This document shows, in pieces, positions 36,543 through 45,424 of a stretch of DNA of 64,000 bases (position 1 is the stretch's first letter; each line of letters begins with the position of its first letter). The notes under the pieces are model-generated. The model was given only the letters and a program-made list of their open reading frames with translations, did no database searches and was not told the origin of the DNA. A program made the translations under genes and the position numbers. Origin of the DNA: Reichenbachiella sp. (GTDB taxonomy: Bacteria > Bacteroidota > Bacteroidia > Cytophagales > Cyclobacteriaceae); contig NZ_JAWPMM010000001.1 of assembly GCF_033344935.1 (NCBI RefSeq), forward strand, positions 4,814,079-4,878,078. The letters are read 5' to 3'.

Positions 36543-36824
36543 TTACTTCACTACCTCCACACCTTTCCAAAAAGCCACATAGCTTTCGATATTCTTTGCC
36601 AAGTCCGACGCTGAGGGGTAAAACCAAGCCGCATCCTTGTTGCTTTCACCATTTACTTCTACTGTGTAATAGCTTGCAACCCCTTTCCATGGACAATTGG
36701 TGTGCGTATCACTCGCTTTGAAAAATTCACTATTAATGGATTCAGCTGGAAAATAATGGTTGTTTTCCACTACCAATGTGTCCTCGCTTTCCGCTAAAAC
36801 TTGTCCGTTCCAAATGGCTTTCAT
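36543..36824 (-). CDS. DUF427 domain-containing protein
   Basis: A 93-residue single-domain protein: MKAIWNGQVLAESEDTLVVE, NHYFPAESI near 27-35, then TNCPWKGVASYYTVEVNG (about 42-59) and the C-terminal AAWFYPSASD and VAFWKGVEV segments. These are the diagnostic DUF427 features. The fold is a small beta barrel of unknown biochemical function. It is a single gene with no operon partner. Confidence 0.9.
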   Translation of the reverse strand: MKAIWNGQVLAESEDTLVVENNHYFPAESINSEFFKASDTHTNCPWKGVASYYTVEVNGESNKDAAWFYPSASDLAKNIESYVAFWKGVEVVK

Positions 36825-37083
36825 ATTTTTCTTGTTTTATTTAAGTCATAACCCACTTAGGGGTATACCAGTTCCATTATTGTCTTATTAATCGAAAGTA
36901 CTCCTACTTTGATCGAAATTTATAGCAGTATACCTGTATAAAATAGAACTTTCAAAAGATTTAATTTTTGTAAGTAGTCGGTTGGAGTTCGGATGAACTG
37001 CTGCCTTTCTAAAAAAACTCATTCTTTAACCAAACACTACAATATGGTCTAGACAAGTACGTTAGAACAAAAGTGTTATACAG

Positions 37084-37683
37084 ATGAATAATTTTGGTGT
37101 TAGTGATAGCTTATTAGTATCACATTACAAAAACGGTAGCGAAGAGGCGTTTGAAGAGTTGGTGGCTCGACATAAGTCTCGTGTTTTCACTACTATTTAC
37201 TTGATTGTAAAAGATAAATATGTGGCTGAAGATCTCCTTCAGGAAACGTTTATCAAAGTTGTAAAGACGGTCAAATCTGGTAAATACAATGAGGAAGGCA
37301 AATTCCTACCGTGGGTGCTGCGCATTGCGCACAATTTAGCGATTGACTTTTTTAGAAAAGACAAACGCTACCCAACTATTGTAATGGAAGATGGAAGTGG
37401 CGTATTCAATACTTTGGATTTCGCCGAAGACTCTATTGAGTCCGTTCAGATCAAACAGGATACTAATGCGTTATTAAAAAAACTTGTACAGGAATTACCC
37501 GAAGTACAAAAGGAAGTTTTAATAATGAGACACTATATGCAAATGAGTTTTCAAGACATTGCAGAGTCCACTAACGTCAGTATCAATACAGCTTTAGGTC
37601 GGATGAGATATGCCTTGATCAATTTGCGTAAGAAAATGCAAAAATTGAACATCGCTTATGATCACCACTTTTACCGAAAATGA
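37084..37683 (+). CDS. Sigma-70 family RNA polymerase sigma factor
   Basis: A 199-residue ECF-like factor. Region 2: FEELVARHKSRVFTTIYLIV, then YVAEDLLQETFIKVVK (about 49-64) and KFLPWVLRIAHNLAIDFFRK. Region 4: EVLIMRHYMQMSFQDIAEST and the SINTALGRMRYAL recognition helix (about 165-178). Its 3' end overlaps a 76-residue gene by 26 bases, the usual place for an anti-sigma factor. It follows a 259-base promoter-containing gap in which no gene is seen. Confidence 0.9.
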   Translation: MNNFGVSDSLLVSHYKNGSEEAFEELVARHKSRVFTTIYLIVKDKYVAEDLLQETFIKVVKTVKSGKYNEEGKFLPWVLRIAHNLAIDFFRKDKRYPTIVMEDGSGVFNTLDFAEDSIESVQIKQDTNALLKKLVQELPEVQKEVLIMRHYMQMSFQDIAESTNVSINTALGRMRYALINLRKKMQKLNIAYDHHFYRK

Positions 37684-37888
37684 CCTGCTCCGCTATTTAT
37701 ATGGAGAGTCAACTGAGAATGAAAAAACCGACATTGAAAACGCATTAGTTTGCGACTCTGAACTCGAAGCCAAATTTTTTGATTTAAAATTAGACAGCTC
37801 CATGCTAGATGGGCTATTCTTTGATCCTGCGGATTTCAGTCTCGACAAAATATTCAATTTTTCTTCTGGTTACCAATCTGGTTCATAG
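37658..37888 (+). CDS. Small protein overlapping sigma gene, putative anti-sigma-like
   Basis: A 76-residue acidic protein. The N-terminus (TFTENDLLRYLYGESTENEK) is the pattern seen at the start of Bacteroidota anti-sigma-like proteins. There is no membrane helix and no His-x3-Cys-x2-Cys zinc motif. The ATG lies 26 bases inside the sigma gene, so the two are translationally coupled. Anti-sigma or co-regulator function is inferred from position and N-terminal similarity only. Confidence 0.7.
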   Translation: MITTFTENDLLRYLYGESTENEKTDIENALVCDSELEAKFFDLKLDSSMLDGLFFDPADFSLDKIFNFSSGYQSGS

Positions 37889-37933
37889 CAGTCAGAAATT
37901 AATTTTTGCTATACTTTTTTGTACATTCGAACC

Positions 37934-38587
37934 ATGAACAAAAAAGAGCGGTATCAATTTTTTATTGACTATTTCAGCCAGCATCAGCCCGAAGCCGAAA
38001 CGGAGCTGCATTATGAAAACCCCTACCAACTCATCGTTGCTGTTGCCTTAAGTGCACAGTGCACAGATAAACGTGTGAACATGGTGACTCCTGCCATATT
38101 TGAATCTTTTCCTACTCCAGAAGCACTAGCAGCATCCAACTTTGATGAGCTTTTTCCATACATTAGATCCATATCCTACCCTAACAACAAAACCAAACAT
38201 CTTCTAGGCATGGCAAAGATGTTGGTCGAAGATTTTAATTCTGAAATACCTTCAGACCTCAAAGAATTACAAAAGCTCCCGGGCGTAGGAAGAAAAACAG
38301 CCAACGTAATAGCATCGGTTATTTTCAATCAACCAACCATGGCCGTTGACACCCATGTTTTCCGAGTTTCGAAACGACTAGGCCTTGTTACTCAGACCGC
38401 AAAAACACCGTTAGAAGTAGAAAAGCAATTGGTCAAATACATCCCAGAAGAACATATTCCAAAGGCACATCACTGGCTTATACTCCATGGCAGATATATC
38501 TGTCTAGCCAGAAAACCACAGTGTGACCAATGCAAAATTTCACTAATGTGCAGGTATTATGAAAAAAATGTGCTCCCTAAGAATTAG
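37934..38587 (+). CDS. nth: Endonuclease III
   Basis: A 217-residue bifunctional DNA glycosylase/AP lyase for oxidised pyrimidines, starting MNKKERYQFFIDYF. A TTG at 37919 would add five residues and is less likely. The helix-hairpin-helix with the catalytic Lys is LPGVGRKTANVIASV (about 114-128), followed by AVDTHVFRVSKRLGL with the catalytic Asp. The C-terminal iron-sulfur ligands follow the C-x6-C-x2-C-x5-C pattern (CLARKPQCDQCKISLMC). The last 11 bases overlap the convergent gene. Confidence 0.96.
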   Translation: MNKKERYQFFIDYFSQHQPEAETELHYENPYQLIVAVALSAQCTDKRVNMVTPAIFESFPTPEALAASNFDELFPYIRSISYPNNKTKHLLGMAKMLVEDFNSEIPSDLKELQKLPGVGRKTANVIASVIFNQPTMAVDTHVFRVSKRLGLVTQTAKTPLEVEKQLVKYIPEEHIPKAHHWLILHGRYICLARKPQCDQCKISLMCRYYEKNVLPKN

Positions 38588-40082
38588 TCAACTTCAGCTT
38601 ACTCACCGTTTTCAAAACCACCTCCCATAAATACTCATACGGTAAAATCTCGAAGTCAGAGAATGGTGGGTATGATCTTTTCTCTTTCATCTTCGCCAAA
38701 TACTTTTCGGTTTTTGGTCTTGTTTTTTCCACGTTAAAATCTGACGTTTTTAAAACTTTGAGCATTTTGTAAAACTGCTTTTCTCTTGGATTCTTACCTG
38801 GCTCATTGAGATGTTTGAAGAAATAATTTTCCACTTCATCCAACTTGTTCATAGCCAAATCCAATCTATCCTTATTCACATGGTGAACAAATTCAAGTAG
38901 TGGTAAACTTATGTAGTAGCCCTTGGACTCAATGTAATAGAATTCTGCTGCTTCATGCACATCACTAAACCGAACACGCTTCAGCATATCCTTGCCAGGA
39001 GTCGCAAAATTCAAGTAGATTCTAAACACTTTCCAGCGACCAATGGTGGCTTCGGAAGCTCGCGTATAGTTCGGGTTCTTTAGAACTTCCTCAAGGATTT
39101 TCTTTGCCAATTTATAATCTTGATTGTGCATAGCCAACAAGAAATAGGTTTCAGAATGATCGAACCAACGCTCGGTTGATTTGTTCATAAATTTAAACCC
39201 AGCCTTGGCTTCTACATAACCCTCTTTGTATTTTTCGGATGCCAGTAGCGCTCTACTAGCCAAATAGCTATTATAGCCATGGTCAAACCGCTCCGGTTCC
39301 ACCTTAGCTTTTCCAACCGTTTTTACCGCCTCATGAGTAAATTTATGTAACGCACTAAAGTCCTCTTCGAGTAAAAATATCCAAACCTTTAATTGATAAA
39401 GGTTTAGAAAAATGTTGATCGACTTTGTAGTCTTATACGCCTTTTCAGATTGCTCAATAGATTTCCTCAAATGATCCTGACAAGTGTTTCTGGAATGGAT
39501 AGATTTTGACATCAACATCCTCATTCTCAAGAATAAATCCTGATTCTCCTTTTCAATTTGAAGTAACTTCCGAAGTTCCTCTAGCCTTTTCAAGGCCAGA
39601 TCAAAATCTGTTGGTTTACAATCATGCGAAAGAATATCCCTTTTCAACTCCCATGCCTCTACCAGTGCCGGAGTGATTTGATTTTCTTCAGCCAACGTAA
39701 TGCATTTATTCAACTGCTTGTCTGACATAGCATGCTCACCCAGTTTGAAAAGAATATGCGCCTTATGCAAGTACTCTTTGCATTCTAGTTCCACTTTAGT
39801 AGAATGAGTAAAACCAGGCTCGTCAAAATCGATGTGATAGAGTAAGTCGTAGAGTTTATGTCTCAGACGAGATTTCAACATTCGAAACCGCTGATCATAA
39901 ATATCCGACTGATACATTCCCTCAGCCGCACTTTCGTCTGTAGGGTACAATCCGTCGAGAACCCCATTGTAAAGCTGTTGCTCTTTACCTGGGTTTTCAA
40001 CGTCGCCGGTTAGGTTGATTACGTCAAAGTTACTTTTTAGACCATGGGTAACCAGGTCGACCAACTTATTAATCTCTTTCAT
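38577..40082 (-). CDS. Hypothetical helical-repeat protein
   Basis: A 501-residue cytoplasmic protein with no signal peptide. It is almost entirely helical with TPR-like spacing (for example ALVEAWELKRDILSHD and YLASRALLASEKYKEGYVEA) but without strict TPR consensus. The N-terminus (EINKLVDLVTHGLKSNFDVI) looks like a short dimerisation or binding segment. It is probably a protein-interaction scaffold. No enzyme motif was found. It is a single gene converging on nth. Confidence 0.75.
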   Translation of the reverse strand: MKEINKLVDLVTHGLKSNFDVINLTGDVENPGKEQQLYNGVLDGLYPTDESAAEGMYQSDIYDQRFRMLKSRLRHKLYDLLYHIDFDEPGFTHSTKVELECKEYLHKAHILFKLGEHAMSDKQLNKCITLAEENQITPALVEAWELKRDILSHDCKPTDFDLALKRLEELRKLLQIEKENQDLFLRMRMLMSKSIHSRNTCQDHLRKSIEQSEKAYKTTKSINIFLNLYQLKVWIFLLEEDFSALHKFTHEAVKTVGKAKVEPERFDHGYNSYLASRALLASEKYKEGYVEAKAGFKFMNKSTERWFDHSETYFLLAMHNQDYKLAKKILEEVLKNPNYTRASEATIGRWKVFRIYLNFATPGKDMLKRVRFSDVHEAAEFYYIESKGYYISLPLLEFVHHVNKDRLDLAMNKLDEVENYFFKHLNEPGKNPREKQFYKMLKVLKTSDFNVEKTRPKTEKYLAKMKEKRSYPPFSDFEILPYEYLWEVVLKTVSKLKLTNS

Positions 40083-40419
40083 GCTGCCATTAAGTTTAGT
40101 TTCTGACTACACCATTTCATAGCTGGCTGCTGACACCAGACATAAAATTGATCTTGCCAAAAAGGATATTATTTTTCTCAATATGCAATATAAAATATTG
40201 AGTGCTGTTTTCCGCGTAATTCATGTTAAATGCCTCTTCAGATAATCAGGTTGCTATTCAATCAGAGAATAATTCAAAACTGAAAAAGGAATAAGAGGCT
40301 TTGATAGATAAAAATTAATTTAATATTTAAATTAGTCTCAACATTGTGAAACACCACTTGACTTAAAGTTATTTTACAATGAATATTAATCAGCTATTAT
40401 TCATTCAACACAAAAACGC
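40083..40419. other. Intergenic region, no gene seen
   Basis: 337 AT-rich bases between divergent genes. One inverted repeat CTCAATAT/ATATTGAG (40177-40184 and 40195-40202) is present without a T tract. No frame above 40 codons is convincing. Confidence 0.6.
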
Positions 40420-40788
40420 ATGAAAAAATTCAAGACCTTTTTCTACGGTATTTACATCCTTTATTTTTTCTTCTCTTCTTTCATTGCGTTTAACTATGAA
40501 AACATTGTATTACACTGGGATTGGGACTGGATCAGTACATGGACAGGACTAATTAGACTGGTTCTACAAATGGGTGTTGTAGGAGTCATTCTATTCTTGA
40601 CTGAAATCATCGTTGAAAATATTCACCTCGCAACCAAACGAAGCAAAATCAAATCGCTGGAAAAGGAAGTCACGGATCTGAAGGCCAAGTTGTATGATAA
40701 ATCTAACGAGCCAGCAGAACCTGAACCAAAACCTGAACCGACTGAGGAGAAAAAAGAAGAAGATTCTCAGAGCCCTGCCAGCGAATAG
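40420..40788 (+). CDS. Small membrane protein with charged tail
   Basis: A 122-residue protein with two membrane helices (about 4-24 and 42-66). A short basic coiled coil follows (KIKSLEKEVTDLKAKLYD, about 85-102), then a C-terminal run rich in Pro, Glu and Lys. The topology suggests an inner-membrane hairpin with a cytoplasmic tail. It is the first gene before comM (gap 30 bases) and may share its transcript. No family was recognised. Confidence 0.7.
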   Translation: MKKFKTFFYGIYILYFFFSSFIAFNYENIVLHWDWDWISTWTGLIRLVLQMGVVGVILFLTEIIVENIHLATKRSKIKSLEKEVTDLKAKLYDKSNEPAEPEPKPEPTEEKKEEDSQSPASE

Positions 40789-40818
40789 TAAACCTTAACT
40801 AACTGACCACCTATCTAA

Positions 40819-42357
40819 ATGTTAGCCAAAACTTTCGGGAGTGCAGTATACGGAGTAGATGCTCACATCATTACTATAGAAGCCAATGTAATTGCCGGCA
40901 CTAAATTTTTTATGGTTGGTCTTCCAGATTCAGCCGTGAAGGAAAGTGAGCACAGAGTAGAGTCTGCGCTTAAACAAAATGGTTATCTCATGCCTAGGCA
41001 AAAAGTAATCGTCAATCTTGCTCCTGCTGATATTAAAAAAGAAGGATCTTCTTATGACCTTCCCATTGCACTAGGCATTCTCAATGCCTCCGGTCAACTA
41101 GAGCTTGATGGACTTGAAGAAAGCATTATCATGGGAGAATTATCCTTGGATGGTACTATTCGACCAATAAAAGGAGCATTGCCGATTGCTATAGAAGCGA
41201 GAAAGAGAGGATTCAAATCTTTTATTCTTCCAAAAGAGAATGCTTCTGAAGCCGCTATAGTAGACAACCTTGAAGTTATCCCTGTAGATTCATTGCAAGA
41301 AGCGATTGATCACCTCTCAGGTACTCAACGCATTGTGCCCTTGGAATACGATACTCGGGATATGTTTCAAACACATATCAACGAATATGCAGCTGATTTT
41401 GCCAATGTGCAAGGGCAAGAAAACATCAAACGTTCGCTCGAAATAGCTGCCGCCGGTGGACATAATGTAATCATGATTGGCCCCCCTGGGGCAGGAAAAA
41501 CCATGCTGGCCAAACGACTACCTTCCATTTTACCTCCATTGTCTCTTCAAGAATCACTGGAGACTACAAAGATTCACTCGGTAGCGGGTCAGCTCAAAGA
41601 GAACTCCTCCTTGATAGCAACAAGGCCATTTAGATCTCCTCATCACACTATTTCTGACGTCGCACTGGTCGGCGGGGGAGGCATTCCTCAACCTGGTGAA
41701 ATCTCATTAGCCAATAATGGTGTATTATTCCTGGATGAATTGCCTGAGTTCAAAAGAACGGTACTGGAAGTCATGCGTCAGCCGCTGGAAGAGAGAAAGG
41801 TAACGATCTCCCGAGCTAAGATTTCAATTGAGTTTCCGGCCAACTTTATGCTGATCGCCAGTATGAATCCTTGTCCGTGTGGGTATTACAATCATCCAGA
41901 AAAAGAATGTGTTTGTGCCCCTGGTGTAGTACAGAAATATTTAAACAAAGTAAGCGGTCCACTACTGGATCGAATTGATCTTCATGTAGAAGTGACGCCT
42001 GTGTCTTTTGACCAACTGACGGAAGATCGAAAAACTGAAAGCAGTGAGGTTATTCGAGAAAGGGTGATAGAGGCTCGCATGATTCAGCAGGAACGATTTA
42101 AAGATCATCCTGAGATCTTTAATAATGCCATGATGAATTCTCAAATGGTAAAATCCATTTGCCAAATCAATGCCGCCGGGAAAAGTTTACTCAAAACAGC
42201 CATGGAAAAACTCGGGCTTTCAGCACGTGCCTATGATCGTATTTTGAAAGTTGCTCGCACCATCGCTGACCTCGCTGGAAAGGAAGACATTCAAATCGAA
42301 CATTTAGCGGAAGCTATACAGTATAGGAGTCTCGACCGCGAAGGATGGGCTGCTTAG
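40819..42357 (+). CDS. comM: YifB/ComM family Mg-chelatase-like AAA+ ATPase
   Basis: A 512-residue protein. The N-terminal ChlI-like domain has VDAHIITIEANV and FFMVGLPDSAVKESEHRV. The AAA core has Walker A GPPGAGKTMLAKRLP (about 219-233), Walker B VLFLDELPEF and the MNPCPCGYYNHP loop with cysteine-rich sequence. The C-terminal lid includes LSARAYDRILKVARTIADL. ComM homologues drive branch migration during natural transformation. The gene's stop overlaps the convergent isoaspartyl peptidase gene by 4 bases. Confidence 0.93.
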   Translation: MLAKTFGSAVYGVDAHIITIEANVIAGTKFFMVGLPDSAVKESEHRVESALKQNGYLMPRQKVIVNLAPADIKKEGSSYDLPIALGILNASGQLELDGLEESIIMGELSLDGTIRPIKGALPIAIEARKRGFKSFILPKENASEAAIVDNLEVIPVDSLQEAIDHLSGTQRIVPLEYDTRDMFQTHINEYAADFANVQGQENIKRSLEIAAAGGHNVIMIGPPGAGKTMLAKRLPSILPPLSLQESLETTKIHSVAGQLKENSSLIATRPFRSPHHTISDVALVGGGGIPQPGEISLANNGVLFLDELPEFKRTVLEVMRQPLEERKVTISRAKISIEFPANFMLIASMNPCPCGYYNHPEKECVCAPGVVQKYLNKVSGPLLDRIDLHVEVTPVSFDQLTEDRKTESSEVIRERVIEARMIQQERFKDHPEIFNNAMMNSQMVKSICQINAAGKSLLKTAMEKLGLSARAYDRILKVARTIADLAGKEDIQIEHLAEAIQYRSLDREGWAA

Positions 42358-43379
42358 CCCTCGATTTTGTAGATATAGGTTCGTGCTTTCCCTTCCTTTT
42401 GAATATAACCTCGATACATGCCTGGCGTATTGAAAGTCATTGATATATTTCCTTTGACATCGAGAGCTACTACTCCTCCACCACCGCCTATTTTCACTAG
42501 CTTTTCCATGACAACATTTTCGGTAGCGGCACCTAATGGAACCTTTTTATACTCCATCATAGCTGCAATATCGTAGGCCACCACATTCCTGATGAAATAT
42601 TCCCCATGACCAGTTGCTGAAACGCCACAAATTTTATTAGCGAAGGTGCCAGCGCCAATTACTGGTGCATCGCCAATACGTCCATATTTCTTGTTCGTCA
42701 TACCTCCGGTAGAAGTAGCAGCACAGATATTTCCATTCGTGTCTAAGGCTACAGCGCCCACGGTTCCATACTTATAATCCTTCCATTTTTTAATACTTCC
42801 TTCTTCATTGGACTTCTCAGCATTTTTCAGTTTATCCAATTGCATCTTTCTTCTCTTCGTAAAAAAGTAAGAAGGATCTACTAGCTCAAGGTTTTGATCA
42901 GCTGCAAACTGCTCAGCACCATTTCCAGACATCATAACGTGTTCTGAATTGTTCTTCACAGCTTGAGCAGCTAGGATTGGGTTTTTTATGGTTTTTACTC
43001 CAGCTATTGCTCCCGCAGACCCATCACCACCATTCATGATAGAAGCATCCATTTCATTCGTTCCTTCGTTGGTGAAAACCGCACCCTTTCCTGCATTGAA
43101 CAATGGGGAGTCCTCCATAATCATAATGGCTGCGATCACCGCATCCTCAGACGTTCCTCCGCTGTTCAAAATATTATAACCAGCATTAAGTGCCTCTTTC
43201 AGTTTTGTGTGATAGGCCTTTTCATCCTCCGGAGTCATATTTTCTTTTAATATGGTCCCAGCCCCACCATGTATCACCAGTGTTGGGCCACCAGAAGACT
43301 TAATATTCTGCGCACACAGGCGAGCATGGTTAAAAACAAAAAAGGAAAGAAATACGAAAAATAGAATACACTTTTTCAT
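42354..43379 (-). CDS. Isoaspartyl peptidase / L-asparaginase, exported
   Basis: A 341-residue precursor from the ATG at 43379, giving the signal peptide MKKCILFFVFLSFFVF ending near LCAQ; a start at 43403 adds eight residues before it. It is an Ntn-hydrolase of the plant-type asparaginase family: the N-terminal VIHGGAGTI motif, GAVFTNEGTNEMDASIM (about 94-110) and the autocleavage segment YGTVGAVALDTNGN with the nucleophile Thr. GGMTNKKYGRIGDAPVIGAG follows. It cleaves isoaspartyl dipeptides or asparagine in the periplasm. Confidence 0.93.
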   Translation of the reverse strand: MKKCILFFVFLSFFVFNHARLCAQNIKSSGGPTLVIHGGAGTILKENMTPEDEKAYHTKLKEALNAGYNILNSGGTSEDAVIAAIMIMEDSPLFNAGKGAVFTNEGTNEMDASIMNGGDGSAGAIAGVKTIKNPILAAQAVKNNSEHVMMSGNGAEQFAADQNLELVDPSYFFTKRRKMQLDKLKNAEKSNEEGSIKKWKDYKYGTVGAVALDTNGNICAATSTGGMTNKKYGRIGDAPVIGAGTFANKICGVSATGHGEYFIRNVVAYDIAAMMEYKKVPLGAATENVVMEKLVKIGGGGGVVALDVKGNISMTFNTPGMYRGYIQKEGKARTYIYKIEG

Positions 43380-43523
43380 AGTAGGGCTGCGTTTAAATGT
43401 CATTAGCTAAACTAACTAAATGACTTAGAATTAAATATTTTGAGTCACTACATTTTTTCCTTTTGTTTTTAATTGCGTTGAAGTAGATTGCGCAAAATAC
43501 CCTTGGATTAAAATGCTATAAAT

Positions 43524-43910
43524 ATGAGCAATGGAGAGAAAACAAGATATTCTCAAGAAGAGCTAGCTGAATTTGAAGAACTGATCAATGGAAAACTTGA
43601 CAAGGCAAAGAGCGAATTGAAATACATCAAGGAGTCTTTGACTAGAAGTGGTGATTCAGGTACAGACAGCACATTTGGGAATGTGAAAACACTAGAAGAC
43701 GGTGCCGATACTGCTGAAAAAGAAAGTTTGAACCAGTTGGCAGCCAGACAGCAAAAGTTTATCACCAACTTAGAGAATGCCTTAATTCGTATCAAAAACG
43801 GAACTTATGGCATCTGTAAAGAAAGTGGCAAATTGATAAGTAAAGAAAGATTGCGTGCAGTACCACATACTACATTATCAATCGACTCTAAACTGAAGCA
43901 AAGTAGCTAA
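43524..43910 (+). CDS. TraR/DksA family protein lacking zinc-finger cysteines
   Basis: A 128-residue protein with a coiled-coil N-terminal half and a DksA-type C-terminal globular end (NGTYGICKESGKLISKERLR). Of the four zinc cysteines only the first remains (Cys in GIC); the others are Ser or absent. This matches the zinc-less DksA-like form frequent in Bacteroidota, which may still act on RNA polymerase or ppGpp responses. The stop codon is directly followed by the TTG start of scpB. Confidence 0.85.
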   Translation: MSNGEKTRYSQEELAEFEELINGKLDKAKSELKYIKESLTRSGDSGTDSTFGNVKTLEDGADTAEKESLNQLAARQQKFITNLENALIRIKNGTYGICKESGKLISKERLRAVPHTTLSIDSKLKQSS

Positions 43911-44471
43911 TTGGACTTTTTGGCTAATCATATCGAAGCACTTATCTTTTGTTCGCAAAAACCCATTACGGACAAGGAGGTAAAGGATTGCTTGACAGAA
44001 ATGTTTGAAGCAGAAGTGCCTTTGAAAGACATCCATGATGCCATAGCCAAATTGCAAGAAAAGTATAAAAGCGAAGAATACGCCTTCGAACCAGTTCAGA
44101 GTGGGGGCGGCTTCCAGTTTTTAACTAAACCTGCCTATCAAGCCAGTATTGGAATTCTCCTTAAACAACAATCCAAGAAACGCTTATCCAATTCAGCGCT
44201 TGAAACATTATCGATCATAGCCTACCGACAGCCTATCACCAAAGGGGAAATGGAACAAATCCGAGGAGTCAACTGTGACTACTCTGTTCAGAAACTTTTG
44301 GAAAAAGAACTCATCGAAATCAAAGGCAAATCAGATGCTGTAGGCAGACCAATTATCTACGGCACAAGTCAAAATTTTACCGACTACTTTGGCATCAATG
44401 ATTTAAGTGAGCTGCCTACGCTTAAGGATTTCGAAAACAAAGAAAACGAAATAGGCGACGAGAAAGAGTAG
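43911..44471 (+). CDS. scpB: Segregation and condensation protein B
   Basis: A 186-residue subunit of the SMC-ScpAB condensin. Two winged-helix domains: the first begins NHIEALIFCSQKPIT (about 6-20), the second contains LSNSALETLSIIAYRQPITK and GRPIIYGTSQNF. The start is a TTG immediately after the preceding stop; no ATG is available near the family's usual N-terminus. It ends in an acidic tail. It is adjacent to the DksA-like gene and 49 bases before a pseudouridine synthase gene, a common scpB-rluB neighbourhood. Confidence 0.93.
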   Translation: MDFLANHIEALIFCSQKPITDKEVKDCLTEMFEAEVPLKDIHDAIAKLQEKYKSEEYAFEPVQSGGGFQFLTKPAYQASIGILLKQQSKKRLSNSALETLSIIAYRQPITKGEMEQIRGVNCDYSVQKLLEKELIEIKGKSDAVGRPIIYGTSQNFTDYFGINDLSELPTLKDFENKENEIGDEKE

Positions 44472-44501
44472 GTAGCCTCTTATCGATTCCTTCCTTTTCC
44501 A

Positions 44502-44509
44502 TACTTTTG
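44502..44509 (+). promoter_or_regulatory. -7 promoter box TACTTTTG for the pseudouridine synthase
   Basis: TACTTTTG matches TAnnTTTG and lies 11 bases upstream of the ATG at 44521 (another ATG is at 44527). Confidence 0.45.
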
Positions 44510-44520
44510 CATGAATCATT

Positions 44521-45300
44521 ATGACCATGCGAAAGAGAACAAATCCCAAAGGCCGACAAAACAAACCTGAACCCCAGCAAGCAGCATTGAGCTACCCAGC
44601 AAGACTGAACAAGTTCATCTCGAATGCTGGCATCTGTTCTCGACGGGATGCTGATCTTTTGATTGCTGAGGGCAAAATCAAAATCAATGACAAGGTCGTG
44701 ACTGAACTCGGAACAAAAGTCGAACATGGCGACGAAGTGAAGTTCAACGGCAAGGTTATCAAGCCTCAGAACTATGCCTATATCCTGCTCAACAAACCAA
44801 AGGATTATATCACTACTATGGACGACCCTGAGAACCGCAAGACAGTAATGCAGTTGATCAAAGGAGCCACAGAATCCAGAATCTATCCGGTTGGGCGATT
44901 AGATAGAAATACCACGGGCCTACTCCTATTCACCAATGACGGAGATCTTTCTCAAAAACTTACACACCCATCCTACAAGATTAAGAAGATCTACCAGGTA
45001 GAATTGGACAAGCCCATCACGGCCTACCATTTCGAACAAATTGCCAAAGGCATCACGCTAGAAGATGGAGAAGTAAAAGTGGATGATATCGCCATTCTAA
45101 CACCTGACAAAAAATCAATCGGTGTACAAATCCATGTAGGTAAAAACCGAATCGTAAGAAGAATCTTTGAGCACTTCGAATATGAAGTAGTAAAACTAGA
45201 CAGAACGATGTACGGTCAACTCACCAAGAAAGAATTGCCTAAAGGTAAATGGAGAAACCTCACGGAAAAGGAAGTGGTGAATTTGAAGAATATGTCTTAA
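44521..45300 (+). CDS. rluB: Pseudouridine synthase, RsuA/RluB family
   Basis: A 259-residue rRNA pseudouridine synthase. A basic N-terminal tail precedes an S4 RNA-binding domain (RLNKFISNAGICSRRDADLL, about 28-47). The catalytic domain has the motif VGRLDRNTTGLLLFTNDGDL (about 124-143) with the nucleophilic Asp, and GKNRIVRRIFEHFEYEV. RluB (23S) fits better than RsuA (16S) because of the neighbourhood with scpB, but the two are hard to separate by eye. The start could be 44521 or 44527. Confidence 0.88.
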   Translation: MTMRKRTNPKGRQNKPEPQQAALSYPARLNKFISNAGICSRRDADLLIAEGKIKINDKVVTELGTKVEHGDEVKFNGKVIKPQNYAYILLNKPKDYITTMDDPENRKTVMQLIKGATESRIYPVGRLDRNTTGLLLFTNDGDLSQKLTHPSYKIKKIYQVELDKPITAYHFEQIAKGITLEDGEVKVDDIAILTPDKKSIGVQIHVGKNRIVRRIFEHFEYEVVKLDRTMYGQLTKKELPKGKWRNLTEKEVVNLKNMS

Positions 45301-45306
45301 CTACCA

Positions 45307-45420
45307 TAAGTCATCCCGTAGCCTAGCGAAGGGATCTTGTCAAAAAGTGGCAGACTGTAAGCAGCTAACTAGATTTCTTCTTTCATCCGACTATCGTCGA
45401 ATTCCATACGAAATGACTTA
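45307..45420. repeat. REP/MITE-like intergenic element with inverted ends
   Basis: The 114-bp element begins TAAGTCATCCCGTA (45307-45320) and ends TACGAAATGACTTA (45407-45420), imperfect terminal inverted repeats with two mismatches. Inside lies GGGATCTTGT and, on the other strand, AGAAGAAATCTAG. This matches the GTCATTTCG...GAAATCT / CGGGATGAC type of dispersed palindromic repeats known from intergenic regions of Bacteroidota. It sits between two convergent genes and has no coding capacity. Confidence 0.6.
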
Positions 45421-45424
45421 TTGC

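Noticed and set aside
40177..40202. Inverted repeat CTCAATAT/ATATTGAG in the gap before the 122-residue gene
   Set aside because: AT-only stem, no T tract and no binding-site family recognised; chance is likely in AT-rich DNA.
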